Positions 35,059 through 43,846 of a DNA stretch of 64,000 bases are shown here, piece after piece. The DNA is taken from the NCBI GenBank assembly GCA_023436585.1, contig JAEZIN010000008.1:62001-126000 (forward strand). Reading direction: 5' to 3'. The notes beneath the pieces were generated by a model. The model saw only the letters and a program-made list of their open reading frames with translations. It had not been told where the DNA came from and made no database searches. Each line of letters begins with the position of its first letter. The stretch's first letter is position 1. Source of the stretch: Bacillota bacterium. GTDB lineage: Bacteria; Bacillota; Clostridia; Christensenellales; Aristaeellaceae. A program made the translations under genes and the position numbers.

Positions 35059-36700
35059 GGCCGTCCGCTGGGAGGTATGGCTGTTCATTTCCATCGGCGC
35101 CATGCTCTTGTACGCGCTGTTCCTGCTCTATCCCCTGGTCACGCTATTGTCCCAAAGCGTGCTGGGCAAAGAGGGCGGTTTCTCCCTGGAGCACTTTCGG
35201 CGCATCTTCTCCAAGGCCTATTACCTTCGGGCCATGGGCAACAGCTTTCAGGTGACACTGTCGGTCACGCTGTTTTCCGTGCTGCTGGCAACACCCCTGG
35301 CCTACCTGATGGCCGTGTATCAGATTCGGGGCAAGGCCATGCTGGAGATTCTGGTGCTGGTATCCTCCATGTCCGCGCCCTTCATCGGGGCGTATTCCTG
35401 GATCATGCTCTTTGGCCGCAGCGGTTCGGTAACCACCTTTCTACGGGAAACCATCGGTTTTACGCTGCCGGACATCTATGGCTTTCCCGGCATTGTGCTG
35501 GTGATGTCGCTGCAATTGTATTCGCTGGTATACATGTTCGTATCCGGCGCGTTCAAGAACATGGATAATTCCCTCATTGAGGCTTCTGAATCCATGGGCT
35601 GCACAGGCGTGCGCAAGATGTTCAAAGTGGTGCTGCCGCTTTTGATGCCCACGCTCCTGGCCGGCGCGCTGATGGTGTTCATGCGCACCTTTGCCGATTA
35701 CGGAACCCCGCGCCTGATCGGGGAGGGGTACATCACCCTGCCTGTACTCGTATACAATGAGTTTATGGGGGAGGTCGGCGGAAGCGAAGGCCTGGCCGCC
35801 GCCATTTCCATCGTGGCTGTGGTCATCACCACCGGTGTGTTCCTGTTCCAGAAGCTGGTGGTCAGCCGCAAGCAGTTCTCCATGAACGCGCTGCATCCCA
35901 TACAGCCCAAGAAATTGAAGGGCATCGGCTTTGTGCTGGCGCACTTGTACTGCTACCTCGTTGTGGCCATCGCCATGCTGCCCCAGTTCTACGTCATCTA
36001 CTCCTCCTTCCGCAAAACCAGCGGCAAGCTGTTCGTGCCCGGCTTTTCTCTTAACAGCTATGTGGAAGCGTTCACTACCGTAGGCCGGTCCATCGTGAAC
36101 ACCTATGTACTGGGCTTTGTTTCCATCGCCGTGATTGTGGTGGTGGCTATCTTGATCGCCTACGTGGTGGTAAAACGGCGCAATGCATTAAACAGCGCGC
36201 TGGATGTGACCACCATGTTCCCGGAAACCGTGGCCGGCTCCATCCTTGGCATCGCGCTTTTGATGGCCTTCAGCAAAAAACCCCTGTATTTCAGTCAGAC
36301 GGCCTTCATCATGATTTTAAGCTACGTCATCCGCCGCCTGCCCTATACGGTGCGCTCCTCCTCGGCCATACTGCATCAGATCAGCCCTTCCATTGAGGAG
36401 GCCGCCATCAGCCTGGGTGCTTCCAACATGAAGACCTTCTTCAAGGTTACCGTGCCCATGATGCTCCCCGGCGTCATCTCCGGGGCCATCTTGAGTTGGA
36501 TCATGATCATTACGGAGCTAAGTACCTCCATCATCCTCTATACCACCCGCACCAAGACCATGACCCTGGAAATCTACTCCCAAATCATCCGCGGCAATGA
36601 CGGCATCGCCGCCGCCATCTCCTCCATTTTGACCTTCTCCACCATCATCGCCCTGGCCGTATTCTTCAAGGTCAGCGGCAAGAAGGAAATCACACTCTAG
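35048..36700 (+). CDS. ABC importer permease, two-module (FbpB type)
   Basis: 550 aa with about twelve membrane segments in two homologous halves. Each half has an EAA loop contacting the ATPase: EASESMGCTGVRKMFKVVLP and EEAAISLGASNMKTFFKVTV. This fused layout is typical of ferric iron and phosphonate-type importers. The TAG stop is part of a downstream hairpin. Confidence 0.92.
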   Translation: MRAKAVRWEVWLFISIGAMLLYALFLLYPLVTLLSQSVLGKEGGFSLEHFRRIFSKAYYLRAMGNSFQVTLSVTLFSVLLATPLAYLMAVYQIRGKAMLEILVLVSSMSAPFIGAYSWIMLFGRSGSVTTFLRETIGFTLPDIYGFPGIVLVMSLQLYSLVYMFVSGAFKNMDNSLIEASESMGCTGVRKMFKVVLPLLMPTLLAGALMVFMRTFADYGTPRLIGEGYITLPVLVYNEFMGEVGGSEGLAAAISIVAVVITTGVFLFQKLVVSRKQFSMNALHPIQPKKLKGIGFVLAHLYCYLVVAIAMLPQFYVIYSSFRKTSGKLFVPGFSLNSYVEAFTTVGRSIVNTYVLGFVSIAVIVVVAILIAYVVVKRRNALNSALDVTTMFPETVAGSILGIALLMAFSKKPLYFSQTAFIMILSYVIRRLPYTVRSSSAILHQISPSIEEAAISLGASNMKTFFKVTVPMMLPGVISGAILSWIMIITELSTSIILYTTRTKTMTLEIYSQIIRGNDGIAAAISSILTFSTIIALAVFFKVSGKKEITL

Positions 36701-36752
36701 GGGCTTTGCCCCTAGAACCCCATTCAAGGGATAAAACCCCTTGAAAATCCCC
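36697..36752 (+). repeat. Stop-adjacent twin hairpins after the ABC permease gene
   Basis: CTAGGGGC-TTT-GCCCCTAG contains the permease stop codon. ACCCC, then TTCAAGGG/CCCTTGAA, then AATCCCC follow. Layout matches the serC-serA spacer (60507-60554) with different stem bases. Confidence 0.65.
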
Positions 36753-36890
36753 ATATCATGGTTTACTTATGGGACTTTCGTTCTAGTCGCATTATTGCAT
36801 GCTCCTCAAGAGATGTCATCCGAAGGTTTCCAAAGGGCTCCGAAACCCCGACCCCGCCTGTGGCGGAAAAGGGAGGGGTGGAGGAGGCTG

Positions 36891-36983
36891 GCGAAACGAG
36901 CCGTGGAAGCGTTAGCGAACCTCGGCGACGATTGAGCCAGATGGGAAGGAAAGCCCTTTGGTCGCGCCCGCAGGCGCGAAACT
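36891..36983. repeat. Dispersed intergenic repeat, copy C (longest copy)
   Basis: Joins two segments seen separately elsewhere: 36891-36937 matches the polA-coaE spacer block, and 36940-36983 matches the GGAAAGCCC...GGCGCGAAAC part of copies A and B. It therefore links the four repeats into one modular family. Confidence 0.6.
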
Positions 36984-37047
36984 CTTCCTCTTGAAAAGAT
37001 GATGCAGAATGCAACTACAGTGCGTCAGTCCCTTTTTTTGTTTTCAC

Positions 37048-37076
37048 TGAACCTTTTTCTTCCATACCGCGTCATA
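37048..37076 (+). promoter_or_regulatory. ECF-type promoter (probable autoregulation)
   Basis: TGAACC, 16-bp spacer, CGTCATA. This resembles known ECF sigma consensus sequences (GAAC or AAC at -35, CGTC at -10) and lies 34 nt before the ECF sigma gene, suggesting the factor drives its own operon. Confidence 0.6.
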
Positions 37077-37109
37077 TACACGTATCAGCGCTGATGCTAG
37101 GAGACACAC

Positions 37110-37568
37110 ATGACACAAGAGACGTTCGAAGCGGAAGTCATACGGCTGACCCCCGACCTGTACAGGGTCAGCCATGCCTTGCTGTCAAGGCTTGCGGACA
37201 GGCAGGATGCCGTGCAAAACGCCATCCTGAAGGCCTGGCAGCATAAGGACCGCCTGCGGGAGGAAAGCAAGTTCAAATCCTTTCTATTGAAGGTGCTTAC
37301 CAACGAATGCCGCAGCTTGCTGCGAAAGACACGGCACGAGGCATTTGTACCCATCCCTGATATAGGTGCATCTTTGCCGGATGCATCCCTCCGGGAGGCT
37401 ATCGGCAATCTGCCTGTGAAGCTTCGCGCTGCTTTTGTGCTGCATTACGTGGAAGGAGCTTCCGAAGAGGAGGCCGCCTTTATCCTTGGCATACCAAAGG
37501 GCACGGTAAAATCCCGTTTGAACCGGGCCAGGCTCCTTTTGCGCCAGGCCCTTTCGGAGGAGGTGTGA
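37110..37568 (+). CDS. ECF RNA polymerase sigma factor
   Basis: 152 aa. Region 2 covers about residues 10-70 (RLADRQDAVQNAILKAWQHK, then FLLKVLTNECRSLLRK). Region 4 is at the C-terminus (GASEEEAAFILGIPKGTVKS). No extra domain. The following gene overlaps by position of its Shine-Dalgarno sequence and probably encodes the cognate membrane partner. Confidence 0.9.
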   Translation: MTQETFEAEVIRLTPDLYRVSHALLSRLADRQDAVQNAILKAWQHKDRLREESKFKSFLLKVLTNECRSLLRKTRHEAFVPIPDIGASLPDASLREAIGNLPVKLRAAFVLHYVEGASEEEAAFILGIPKGTVKSRLNRARLLLRQALSEEV

Positions 37569-37570
37569 GT

Positions 37571-38977
37571 ATGGAAAACAGAAATATCTCCCCGGAACGC
37601 TGGCAGGAGCTCTACGGCCAGGTACCTCAGGATTTTACCATGCTGGTGGAAAAGACACTGAGAAGAACAAGGGAGGGACCTAAAATGAAGCGCTTTACCC
37701 TGCGCACCGCGCTGGTACTGCTGATATGTCTCGTATTGCTGACTGGCATCGCCCTGGCTGCTGCGGGCGTGTTCAGTACCAAAAACTCGCTGGATATGTA
37801 CACCTCCGCCCCGGCGGATGGCAAGGGAGTGGAATTGCAAACCGACCTCCATCAAACAGGCGGCGATTTCCCCGACCTGACCGTCAAGGTGCGTGATGCC
37901 GTGTATGACGGCGTCACTGCCTATGTGACCGTGGAGTATAAGCTCAAGGATCCGGAAAAAAATATGATTCTTGATGTGATAGACACATTCGGCTGGCCTT
38001 TAAAGGAGCATGGGCGCTGGCCAGGTTATCACGAGCGGCCTCTGACCGACCCCCAAACTGACCCTCGCCGAAAGCTGGTAGTGGAAGACCATGGAACACG
38101 CGTATATGGTATACATAATCACTCCCTCGCTGAAGCCATCTATGAATCGGATGGGGTGCTGGTACTTACGTACCGGATTCGGTTGGACAGTGAAGGCTTG
38201 TATGAACTCAATAGGGAGGAAATGCAGCCGGAGGATTGGGAGAACCTGAATCTTACCTCACCCTCTCCCACCCCGGAAATCAGGGGCCTTCCCCTACCTT
38301 TTCCGACAATTGATCCGCCGTCTGAAGAAGCCGCCTTTTCTGCAGAGATCACCGAAGACACTGTGCTGGCCGATTTGCCGGAGCCTACACAAATGCCTGA
38401 CTATCTCAAACAAGTATTGAGCAAAGTAGCCGGCAAAGACCCTCTGGAATTGATATTGAAGGCTGATTTCATGGAATGGCCGGACAGCACAAAGGATTAT
38501 CGGGAGAAGCTGTACAACTGTGATGTAGGTATCACAATTCAAAAGCAGGAACAACCTGAAACACGCTTCCTCCAGATCCCGGTGACACAGGACAAAATGA
38601 CACTGACAAACGTAAAGGTCACCTTTACAAGCCTTGCAACCTACATGGACATTGACTCCACATACCCCATGGGCATCGGCACCCGCCCGGAGGACTTGGG
38701 CGAATTGGGACCTGGCCTTGCGTTTGAATGGCTGGATGCGCAGGGGAATGCTATAAAGAAGCTAGGAGAAACAATGACAGGTACGTATGAATCCGGCTCC
38801 TTGGGTGGCAGTGAAAACTACGAGAGAAACCGTTACGTGGCTTTCTGGCCTGCTGTGGAAACCATTCCGGATTCCATCACGCTTCGTGCCCATAGCAACT
38901 ATACAGATGAATGCCTCGCCACCTTCACCGTACCTTTGGTCCCGGTACAGGCCCAGTCCACCAACCCCGCCCCATAA
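37571..38977 (+). CDS. Membrane protein partner of the ECF sigma factor (DUF4179-like)
   Basis: 468 aa. A roughly 40-aa cytosolic N-terminus (sigma-binding candidate) precedes one membrane helix (LRTALVLLICLVLLTGIALA). The large extracytoplasmic part is beta-rich, with a Pro-rich linker near residues 230-255. The pattern fits anti-sigma proteins with a DUF4179-type sensor domain. The ATG at 37571 has GGAGGAGG at 7 nt; a GTG at 37565 is also in frame. The anti-sigma role is inferred from synteny and topology. Confidence 0.7.
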   Translation: MENRNISPERWQELYGQVPQDFTMLVEKTLRRTREGPKMKRFTLRTALVLLICLVLLTGIALAAAGVFSTKNSLDMYTSAPADGKGVELQTDLHQTGGDFPDLTVKVRDAVYDGVTAYVTVEYKLKDPEKNMILDVIDTFGWPLKEHGRWPGYHERPLTDPQTDPRRKLVVEDHGTRVYGIHNHSLAEAIYESDGVLVLTYRIRLDSEGLYELNREEMQPEDWENLNLTSPSPTPEIRGLPLPFPTIDPPSEEAAFSAEITEDTVLADLPEPTQMPDYLKQVLSKVAGKDPLELILKADFMEWPDSTKDYREKLYNCDVGITIQKQEQPETRFLQIPVTQDKMTLTNVKVTFTSLATYMDIDSTYPMGIGTRPEDLGELGPGLAFEWLDAQGNAIKKLGETMTGTYESGSLGGSENYERNRYVAFWPAVETIPDSITLRAHSNYTDECLATFTVPLVPVQAQSTNPAP

Positions 38978-38993
38978 AAAGGCTCAACACAGC

Positions 38994-39032
38994 AAAGCGC
39001 CCGATTCTGTTTCACCAGAACCGGGCGCTTTT
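38994..39032. terminator. Bidirectional terminator
   Basis: AAAGCGCCCG-TTCTG pairs with CAGAA-CGGGCGCTTTT between the convergent sigma operon and flavodoxin genes. Confidence 0.8.
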
Positions 39033-39048
39033 CCATGTTAACAAACCC

Positions 39049-39528
39049 TTATGCCTGCCCGAACGCCTTCACAAAGCTCTCCATCACGTCCTGCCGGATA
39101 TTCAGGGAATCCTTCACGTCGGCGCCGGAAATCTTCTTGACGATGAACTTTTCAAATGCGCCCATGTCGGAAACATTGAAGCCCCCGCCCAGAACGCCCT
39201 GGGCAGCTGCCGCCTTGCGCAGTTCAGGTGTATAGGCAGCTTCCATCTGCTTTTGCCCCTGTTCCCCGTCAGCCAGACAACATAGGAAAAGCCCCAGCTT
39301 CTTCTTTGTAAGCTCTGCCCCATGTGCTGCGATAAACGCTTTCATTTGCCGCCGCGGCATGCCGGCGTATACGGACACCCCAAGGATCACCGTATCGTAC
39401 TTTGCAAGGTCTGGCGTTCCCTTTTTGAGATTCAACATATCCGCTCCGCCGGGAAGGCGCTTTTGCAGCTCTTTGGCGCAGTTTTCCGTAACCCCGTGCT
39501 TGGTGGCGTATGCGATCAAGGCAGCCAT
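39049..39528 (-). CDS. Flavodoxin-domain protein
   Basis: 159 aa. The FMN phosphate loop reads AYATKHGVTENCAKEL, and VILGVSVYAGMPRRQMKAF is the second flavodoxin motif; the protein resembles the flavodoxin-like HemG/protoporphyrinogen oxidase group. It starts 3 nt before the end of the FMN-binding gene, so the two are coupled and probably form a small electron-transfer unit. Confidence 0.82.
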   Translation of the reverse strand: MAALIAYATKHGVTENCAKELQKRLPGGADMLNLKKGTPDLAKYDTVILGVSVYAGMPRRQMKAFIAAHGAELTKKKLGLFLCCLADGEQGQKQMEAAYTPELRKAAAAQGVLGGGFNVSDMGAFEKFIVKKISGADVKDSLNIRQDVMESFVKAFGQA

Positions 39529-39530
39529 GT

Positions 39531-39926
39531 TTACTCCTCCTTGCTCAAAAGAGCGTTCTCAATGGATTTCAAATAGGCGTTGCTGGTCACGGTTGCGGAA
39601 GCAACCGCATCCACCTTTGTGGTCTGGGCATCGATCACCCTTTTGAACAATTCCGGCGGCACTTTGTCAAGAGCGAACATGACGTTCTGCAATATGGCTA
39701 TGTCCGTGATCTTCTCCCCGGCCACCGTTACCTTCACCCGGTTGGTCCACCGGCCTCCATCGTAGCTTCCCTCATAGGTACCGTCTGCAAGCCCCTGGGC
39801 GGTAACACCCGCCAGCGCCGGCTGGCTTTTTTCATCCAACCCCCGGCTGATGAAAATGAAAAGCCCCGTGAAAACGATCACCAACGCGGTGATGACAACC
39901 GCAACGATCTTCAAAAACCTCTTCAT
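39531..39926 (-). CDS. Membrane-anchored FMN-binding domain protein
   Basis: 131 aa. One N-terminal membrane helix (LKIVAVVITALVIVFTGLFI) is followed by an extracytoplasmic FMN_bind domain. VDAVASATVTSNAY corresponds to the covalent flavinylation motif (usually SGAT), where the Thr carries FMN; here the Gly is Ala. AAAGG lies 7 nt before the ATG at 39926. The cytosolic flavodoxin is encoded next. Confidence 0.8.
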   Translation of the reverse strand: MKRFLKIVAVVITALVIVFTGLFIFISRGLDEKSQPALAGVTAQGLADGTYEGSYDGGRWTNRVKVTVAGEKITDIAILQNVMFALDKVPPELFKRVIDAQTTKVDAVASATVTSNAYLKSIENALLSKEE

Positions 39927-40199
39927 ACTTGTACCTTTCCGTGCGTCCAAAAATACCGTTATGCATGGCAATACCTGCCGTTTCTGTGAAACGTAGACAT
40001 TATATCCCAAATGTAAAGATTGTCAATGGATTCACAAAAATATAATGAATACGTAACCATATTCGAACACCGAAAATCCCGCATAAAAGGTGTTTTCCTT
40101 TGCGCCCCCAGGTGTTTAAGCACCTTCGGCAGCGTAACGCATTCCACAACATAGGAATATACTGGATTGTACCCCCAGCACAAGGAAAGGAGAATCAAC

Positions 40200-40502
40200 T
40201 TGAGAAATACCATGGGGGGAATGCAAAGCAATGGCTTCTACACTCCCCAGGATACCGACATGCAAGGCATGCAGAACGGTCACTGCCCCTGCATTCCTCA
40301 AGAAACAACCATAACAAACGTACACCTGGCGGCAGCCTATGTTCCGTTCCAGAAATTTTGCGGTAACTGGCCCCCGCTGCAATCCTTGATAGCCGGCACC
40401 ATATTCGCCGAGCTGTTCAGCCCCTATTGCAAAAGGGAATATGTCAACCTGGAGCCGGAAGTCACATGCCCGATGTGCCCGGCGGGGGGAGGCCGTTACT
40501 GA
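40200..40502 (+). CDS. cotJA: Spore coat-associated protein CotJA
   Basis: 100 aa. AAAYVPFQKFCGNWPPLQSL and IAGTIFAELFSPYCK match CotJA. The TTG at 40200 has AAAGGAG at 7 nt; an ATG at 40212 is the alternative. CotJA is needed for CotJC incorporation in Bacillus coats. The stop overlaps the cotJB start. Confidence 0.82.
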   Translation: MRNTMGGMQSNGFYTPQDTDMQGMQNGHCPCIPQETTITNVHLAAAYVPFQKFCGNWPPLQSLIAGTIFAELFSPYCKREYVNLEPEVTCPMCPAGGGRY

Positions 40503-40780
40503 TGGATAGAGATGCAATCTTGCGGGAATTGATGGCGCTGGATTTCATGCTGGTCGATCTTCAGCTCTTCCTGGATACACATCCGGAGGATACCGAGGCG
40601 TTAAACCGGTACAATGCGATTCTGGCCCAGGCCAATGTCCTCCGGGAACAATACGAAAGCATATGCGGACCTCTGTACTCCTTCCGTTCCTTCAACCGCT
40701 GCCACTGGGAATGGTACCGCGATCCATGGCCCTGGCAGTACAGCTTCAACGTAGACCTGCCGGGAGAGGAGTGCCGCTAA
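40502..40780 (+). CDS. cotJB: Spore coat protein CotJB
   Basis: 92 aa. The helical N-terminus (LRELMALDFMLVDLQLFLDT) and the aromatic C-terminus (WEWYRDPWPWQY) are typical. The ATG overlaps the cotJA stop, and its stop abuts the cotJC start, so the three genes are translated together. Confidence 0.9.
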   Translation: MDRDAILRELMALDFMLVDLQLFLDTHPEDTEALNRYNAILAQANVLREQYESICGPLYSFRSFNRCHWEWYRDPWPWQYSFNVDLPGEECR

Positions 40781-41377
40781 ATGTGGATTTACGAAAAAAA
40801 GCTTGAATACCCCATCAAAATCAAAAACCCGAACCCGGCCATGGCCAAAGTGATTATCACGCAATATGGCGGGCCGGACGGAGAGCTGGCCGCGTCTATA
40901 CGGTATCTGAGCCAGCGGTTTTCCATGGTGACGCCCGAGGCCCGCGCCATATTGAACGACATCGGCACCGAGGAGCTCGCCCACCTGGAAATGATCGGCA
41001 GCATGGTAAAGCAGCTTACCAAGAACGCCACCATTGAACAGATCAAAGCCGCTGGTCTGGACGCGTATTACGCGGACCATGATAAAGGCGTCTATCCCGT
41101 CAGTGCTGCCGGCGTTCCTTTCAATGCCTCCTATATTGCGGTGAAGGGCGACCCGGTGGCCGATTTGACGGAAGATATGGCCGCGGAGCAGAAGGCGCGT
41201 GCCACCTATGAATGGCTGATCAACCTGGCCGACGACCCCGAAGTGATTGATCCCCTGAAATTCCTGCGCGAGCGTGAAGTCGTCCATTTCCAGCGGTTCG
41301 GTGAAGCGCTGCGCATTGTGCAGGATTTTTTGGAAAGCAAGAAAATTTACCCCGTCGCACTGCCATACGACCATTGA
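40781..41377 (+). CDS. cotJC: Spore coat manganese catalase-like protein CotJC
   Basis: 198 aa of the Mn-catalase ferritin-like fold. Metal ligands are visible in GELAASIRYL, IGTEELAHLEMIG and LREREVVHFQRFGEAL (Glu and ExxH helices). It probably destroys peroxide at the spore surface. A five-hairpin element begins a few nt after the stop. Confidence 0.92.
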   Translation: MWIYEKKLEYPIKIKNPNPAMAKVIITQYGGPDGELAASIRYLSQRFSMVTPEARAILNDIGTEELAHLEMIGSMVKQLTKNATIEQIKAAGLDAYYADHDKGVYPVSAAGVPFNASYIAVKGDPVADLTEDMAAEQKARATYEWLINLADDPEVIDPLKFLREREVVHFQRFGEALRIVQDFLESKKIYPVALPYDH

Positions 41378-41389
41378 TCTAAACAAAAT

Positions 41390-41639
41390 GGGCCGGCGAT
41401 GCCGGCCCTCAGCGTATCAACAAAGTGGCCATGCCACTTTGTTGAGCTTTTCCCTCGCTGCACTGCACACTGGCTTCGCCATTGTGCGACCGTTTGCTCG
41501 GGTAAGGAAGGAAATTCTTCGAATTTCCCGCGCAAACCACCGCACATGTCGCTGGTTTGCGATCTAGAATCGAAGGGCTTCGGCCCTCCGATGCCTCCCG
41601 GGGTTTTTGACGGTCTGAGGGCCGGCGATGCCGGCCCTT
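41390..41639 (+). repeat. Five-hairpin element, copy 3 (after cotJC), with terminal inverted repeats
   Basis: Core 41417-41610: TCAACAAAGTGGC stem; a TGCACA/TGTGC stem with inner TGGC-TTC-GCCA; the constant TAAGGAA; GGAAATTC-TTC-GAATTTCC; CGCAAACCA/TGGTTTGCG; TCGAAGGGC-TTC-GGCCCT. It is bounded by GGGCCGGCGATGCCGGCCC hairpins with CTCAG inside the left one and CTGAG inside the right one. The most divergent of the three copies, but the order is the same. Confidence 0.75.
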
Positions 41640-41673
41640 TCAAAGCAGTAGGATGTTCCATACATATTGTCTA

Positions 41674-43620
41674 CTATCTTTTTCTTCTGTTCTTTCCATT
41701 GGGGCCAGGCCTGGTGCGCACCTGCATGGCCTCCAGCATCTTCCGGCGCTCCGCCGGGGACATATTGCCAAAGGGCGACGAGCTCGACAGGATCACCTTG
41801 TCCTTTTGGGTGGAGGGATCGGCCCAGTTCTGCCTGACCGGCTCCGCCGCCTCCTGTTTGATGCCTTTGATTCCTGATTCCTTGGGCGCAGGCTGCTCGT
41901 TTGATTCATCCTCCCCATATTGCGGGGAAATTTCGCCAAGCGCCAGGTCATCTTCCTCCGCTTGCTCCTGAAGCAGGTCCAATATGCGGGACGGCCTGTT
42001 GGCGCTTGTCCGCTCGGGCAGCTCCTTCAGGGGCTTGGGTATATCTGAAACAACCGGCTCCGCCCTGGCTGTCTCTTCCCGCCTTGCATTTTCCAGCAGC
42101 GTTTGCTTCAAGCGCGCCTGCTCAGCCTGCTTTTCCAGCCGGGCTTTATTCAGACCGGCTTCTTCCTCCATACAGGCCTGTTCCTTGTCCGCTTCCGCAT
42201 CCGGCAGGCTGCCAAAGCGGGCCTGCTCGCGCTTTATCAGCGTCATCCATTCCTGCTCCAGCCGTTCCTGGCCCTGGCGCAGTTGGGCAAGCTGCATCTC
42301 CATACGGTCCTGTTTATCCGCCGCTTTGGGTGTAGGCTCCTCCTTGGCCAGCAGGGACTGCTTATACAGGTCCTGCAGGAAGGAGCAGCGCTTTTCCAGT
42401 GTGTCTACGGCCTCCTGGGCGGTACGCACGTCCCTGCGGCCCTTGTCCCTGGCATAGCCGGTGAAGGTTCCGGTCAGGATCAGCATCAAAAAGGGGACCC
42501 AGGTCTTCCAATCATTCAGGAAGGCATTGAAGTCAAGGCCTTGCGCCCCATAGCTTCTGGCCAGGGAAAAGCAGGCAAACACAATGGCGAACAGGCCCGC
42601 CTGCAGCCCATGCGCCGCGCCGATCATCGCCACATACAAAAGGCGCAGGTCCGCGGTTGGGAAATCTCCCGATTCCTGCAGCAATTGCAGCGCCTCCATG
42701 GCGGCAAAGCCAGTAAGAAGCGATGTGCCCTTTACAAGCGCCGGATGGCGCTTGAAGAAGGAGCGGATGCGGTTCTTCTGCGCATCCTGCTTACCCAATA
42801 GAACCCTGGTGCCAAGGTACAGGTTGTCCAGCGCAACGCTGAGCCGCTCGGATGGCGTGATACCGTAACTGTGTTGGAAGTCGCCGCCCTCCATGGGCGG
42901 ATAGCCCGCCTCCGCCGCCCCCTGGGATACGCTGGCCCCCAACAGGCCAAAAAGCGCCGTCAGTTCCCGCACGGTCAGCGTTTCGGCGCCGCGCACCATC
43001 AGCAGCTCTCCCGGCCGCCCGTCGCGCTCCAGCAGCCTGTACACAAGCTGTGCCACTTCCGCCGCCGATATAAAATCGATCTGCGCATCCCTGGTAAAGG
43101 GCAGCACCGCTGTTTCGCCCTTGACGGCGGAAAGCAGCATGCGGCCGACAAGAGTATCCGTTTCACCTGGACCAAACACGCAGGGAAGCCGGACGATGGA
43201 AACATCCACGCCTTGCTTGCGGTAAGCCAGGCAAAGCTGCTCCATGGCCTGCATCAGCATGCCGCGCTCGCCGGCCGCTTCGCTGATGCGGCTCAGTTCC
43301 CCCGAAGTCAGAAACAGCACCCTGTCCACGCCGTGGCGCTTGGCCTGGGCCAGCGCGCAGCTTAACTGGTCGGCCTCCCCTGGGATGCGGGTCTGCTGCT
43401 CGCCCCTGGTGGCCTGGAAAACAACGGCCTGAAAGGTATGCGCCTGAAATACCTGCTCCAGCGTTTTTTCATCGGAAAGATCAAACACCTCCACACCCTT
43501 GCCAAAGGCAATGGGCGGAGTCAGGCGGGATGCAACCACCATATGATACTGCCGTGACAGCCTTTGGCATAAATGCGCCGCGAGGGATGCCACGTTCCCG
43601 ATGATCAGCAGATTCTTCAT
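41674..43620 (-). CDS. NAD-epimerase-like / membrane / coiled-coil fusion protein
   Basis: 648 aa. Residues 1 to about 250 resemble an NAD-dependent epimerase/SDR (LLIIGNVASLAAHL, VLFLTSGELS, RLPCVFGPGETDT), but the GxxGxxG and YxxxK motifs are degenerate. About four membrane helices follow (roughly 305-405), resembling the membrane part of PelD-like proteins (LRLLYVAMIGAAHGLQAGLF). A long coiled coil (about 410-540) and a charged disordered tail ending in basic residues follow. No GAF or GGDEF domain is seen. A link to exopolysaccharide export is only suggested. Own promoter at 43707-43735. Confidence 0.65.
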   Translation of the reverse strand: MKNLLIIGNVASLAAHLCQRLSRQYHMVVASRLTPPIAFGKGVEVFDLSDEKTLEQVFQAHTFQAVVFQATRGEQQTRIPGEADQLSCALAQAKRHGVDRVLFLTSGELSRISEAAGERGMLMQAMEQLCLAYRKQGVDVSIVRLPCVFGPGETDTLVGRMLLSAVKGETAVLPFTRDAQIDFISAAEVAQLVYRLLERDGRPGELLMVRGAETLTVRELTALFGLLGASVSQGAAEAGYPPMEGGDFQHSYGITPSERLSVALDNLYLGTRVLLGKQDAQKNRIRSFFKRHPALVKGTSLLTGFAAMEALQLLQESGDFPTADLRLLYVAMIGAAHGLQAGLFAIVFACFSLARSYGAQGLDFNAFLNDWKTWVPFLMLILTGTFTGYARDKGRRDVRTAQEAVDTLEKRCSFLQDLYKQSLLAKEEPTPKAADKQDRMEMQLAQLRQGQERLEQEWMTLIKREQARFGSLPDAEADKEQACMEEEAGLNKARLEKQAEQARLKQTLLENARREETARAEPVVSDIPKPLKELPERTSANRPSRILDLLQEQAEEDDLALGEISPQYGEDESNEQPAPKESGIKGIKQEAAEPVRQNWADPSTQKDKVILSSSSPFGNMSPAERRKMLEAMQVRTRPGPNGKNRRKR

Positions 43621-43696
43621 TCGTGAAACTGTCCTTCCGTCCGGTGCTTGGAGGCGGGAAAGAGCATGATGTATCTATCTAATGAAGCCCATACAA

Positions 43697-43735
43697 ATAC
43701 AATTGTATCATACCATGAAATGGCACGGTATTCAA
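43697..43735 (-). promoter_or_regulatory. Promoter and palindrome of the epimerase-like fusion gene
   Basis: Minus strand: TTGAAT, 17-bp spacer, TATGAT (43707-43735). A perfect palindrome ATACAATTGTAT overlaps the end of the -10 and could be an operator. Confidence 0.6.
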
Positions 43736-43846
43736 TCCATTTCTTGCTATCATCCGCAAAACAGGCTGCAGGGAGATACCGCGTGATCATCCTGCTTGTT
43801 TCCTGTTCTTTTTTTGATGTAAACGGCACGGAAATCTGTCAATTTG

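Larger units (their letters stand above)
36701..37109. other. 409-nt intergenic region with repeats and an ECF promoter
   Basis: No convincing gene. It holds the twin hairpins, a GCGAAACGAGC repeat block with an adjoining GGAAAGCCCTTTGG segment (36891-36983), and the ECF promoter. Short open frames here are accidental. Confidence 0.6.

Noticed and set aside
36758..36994. Possible small gene upstream of the ECF sigma factor
   Set aside because: The frame is made of intergenic repeat sequence and has no supported start.
40020..40199. Sigma-E promoter for cotJ
   Set aside because: CATA-containing candidates lack a matching -35 at the right distance, so none is called although the operon is sigma-E-controlled in Bacillus.
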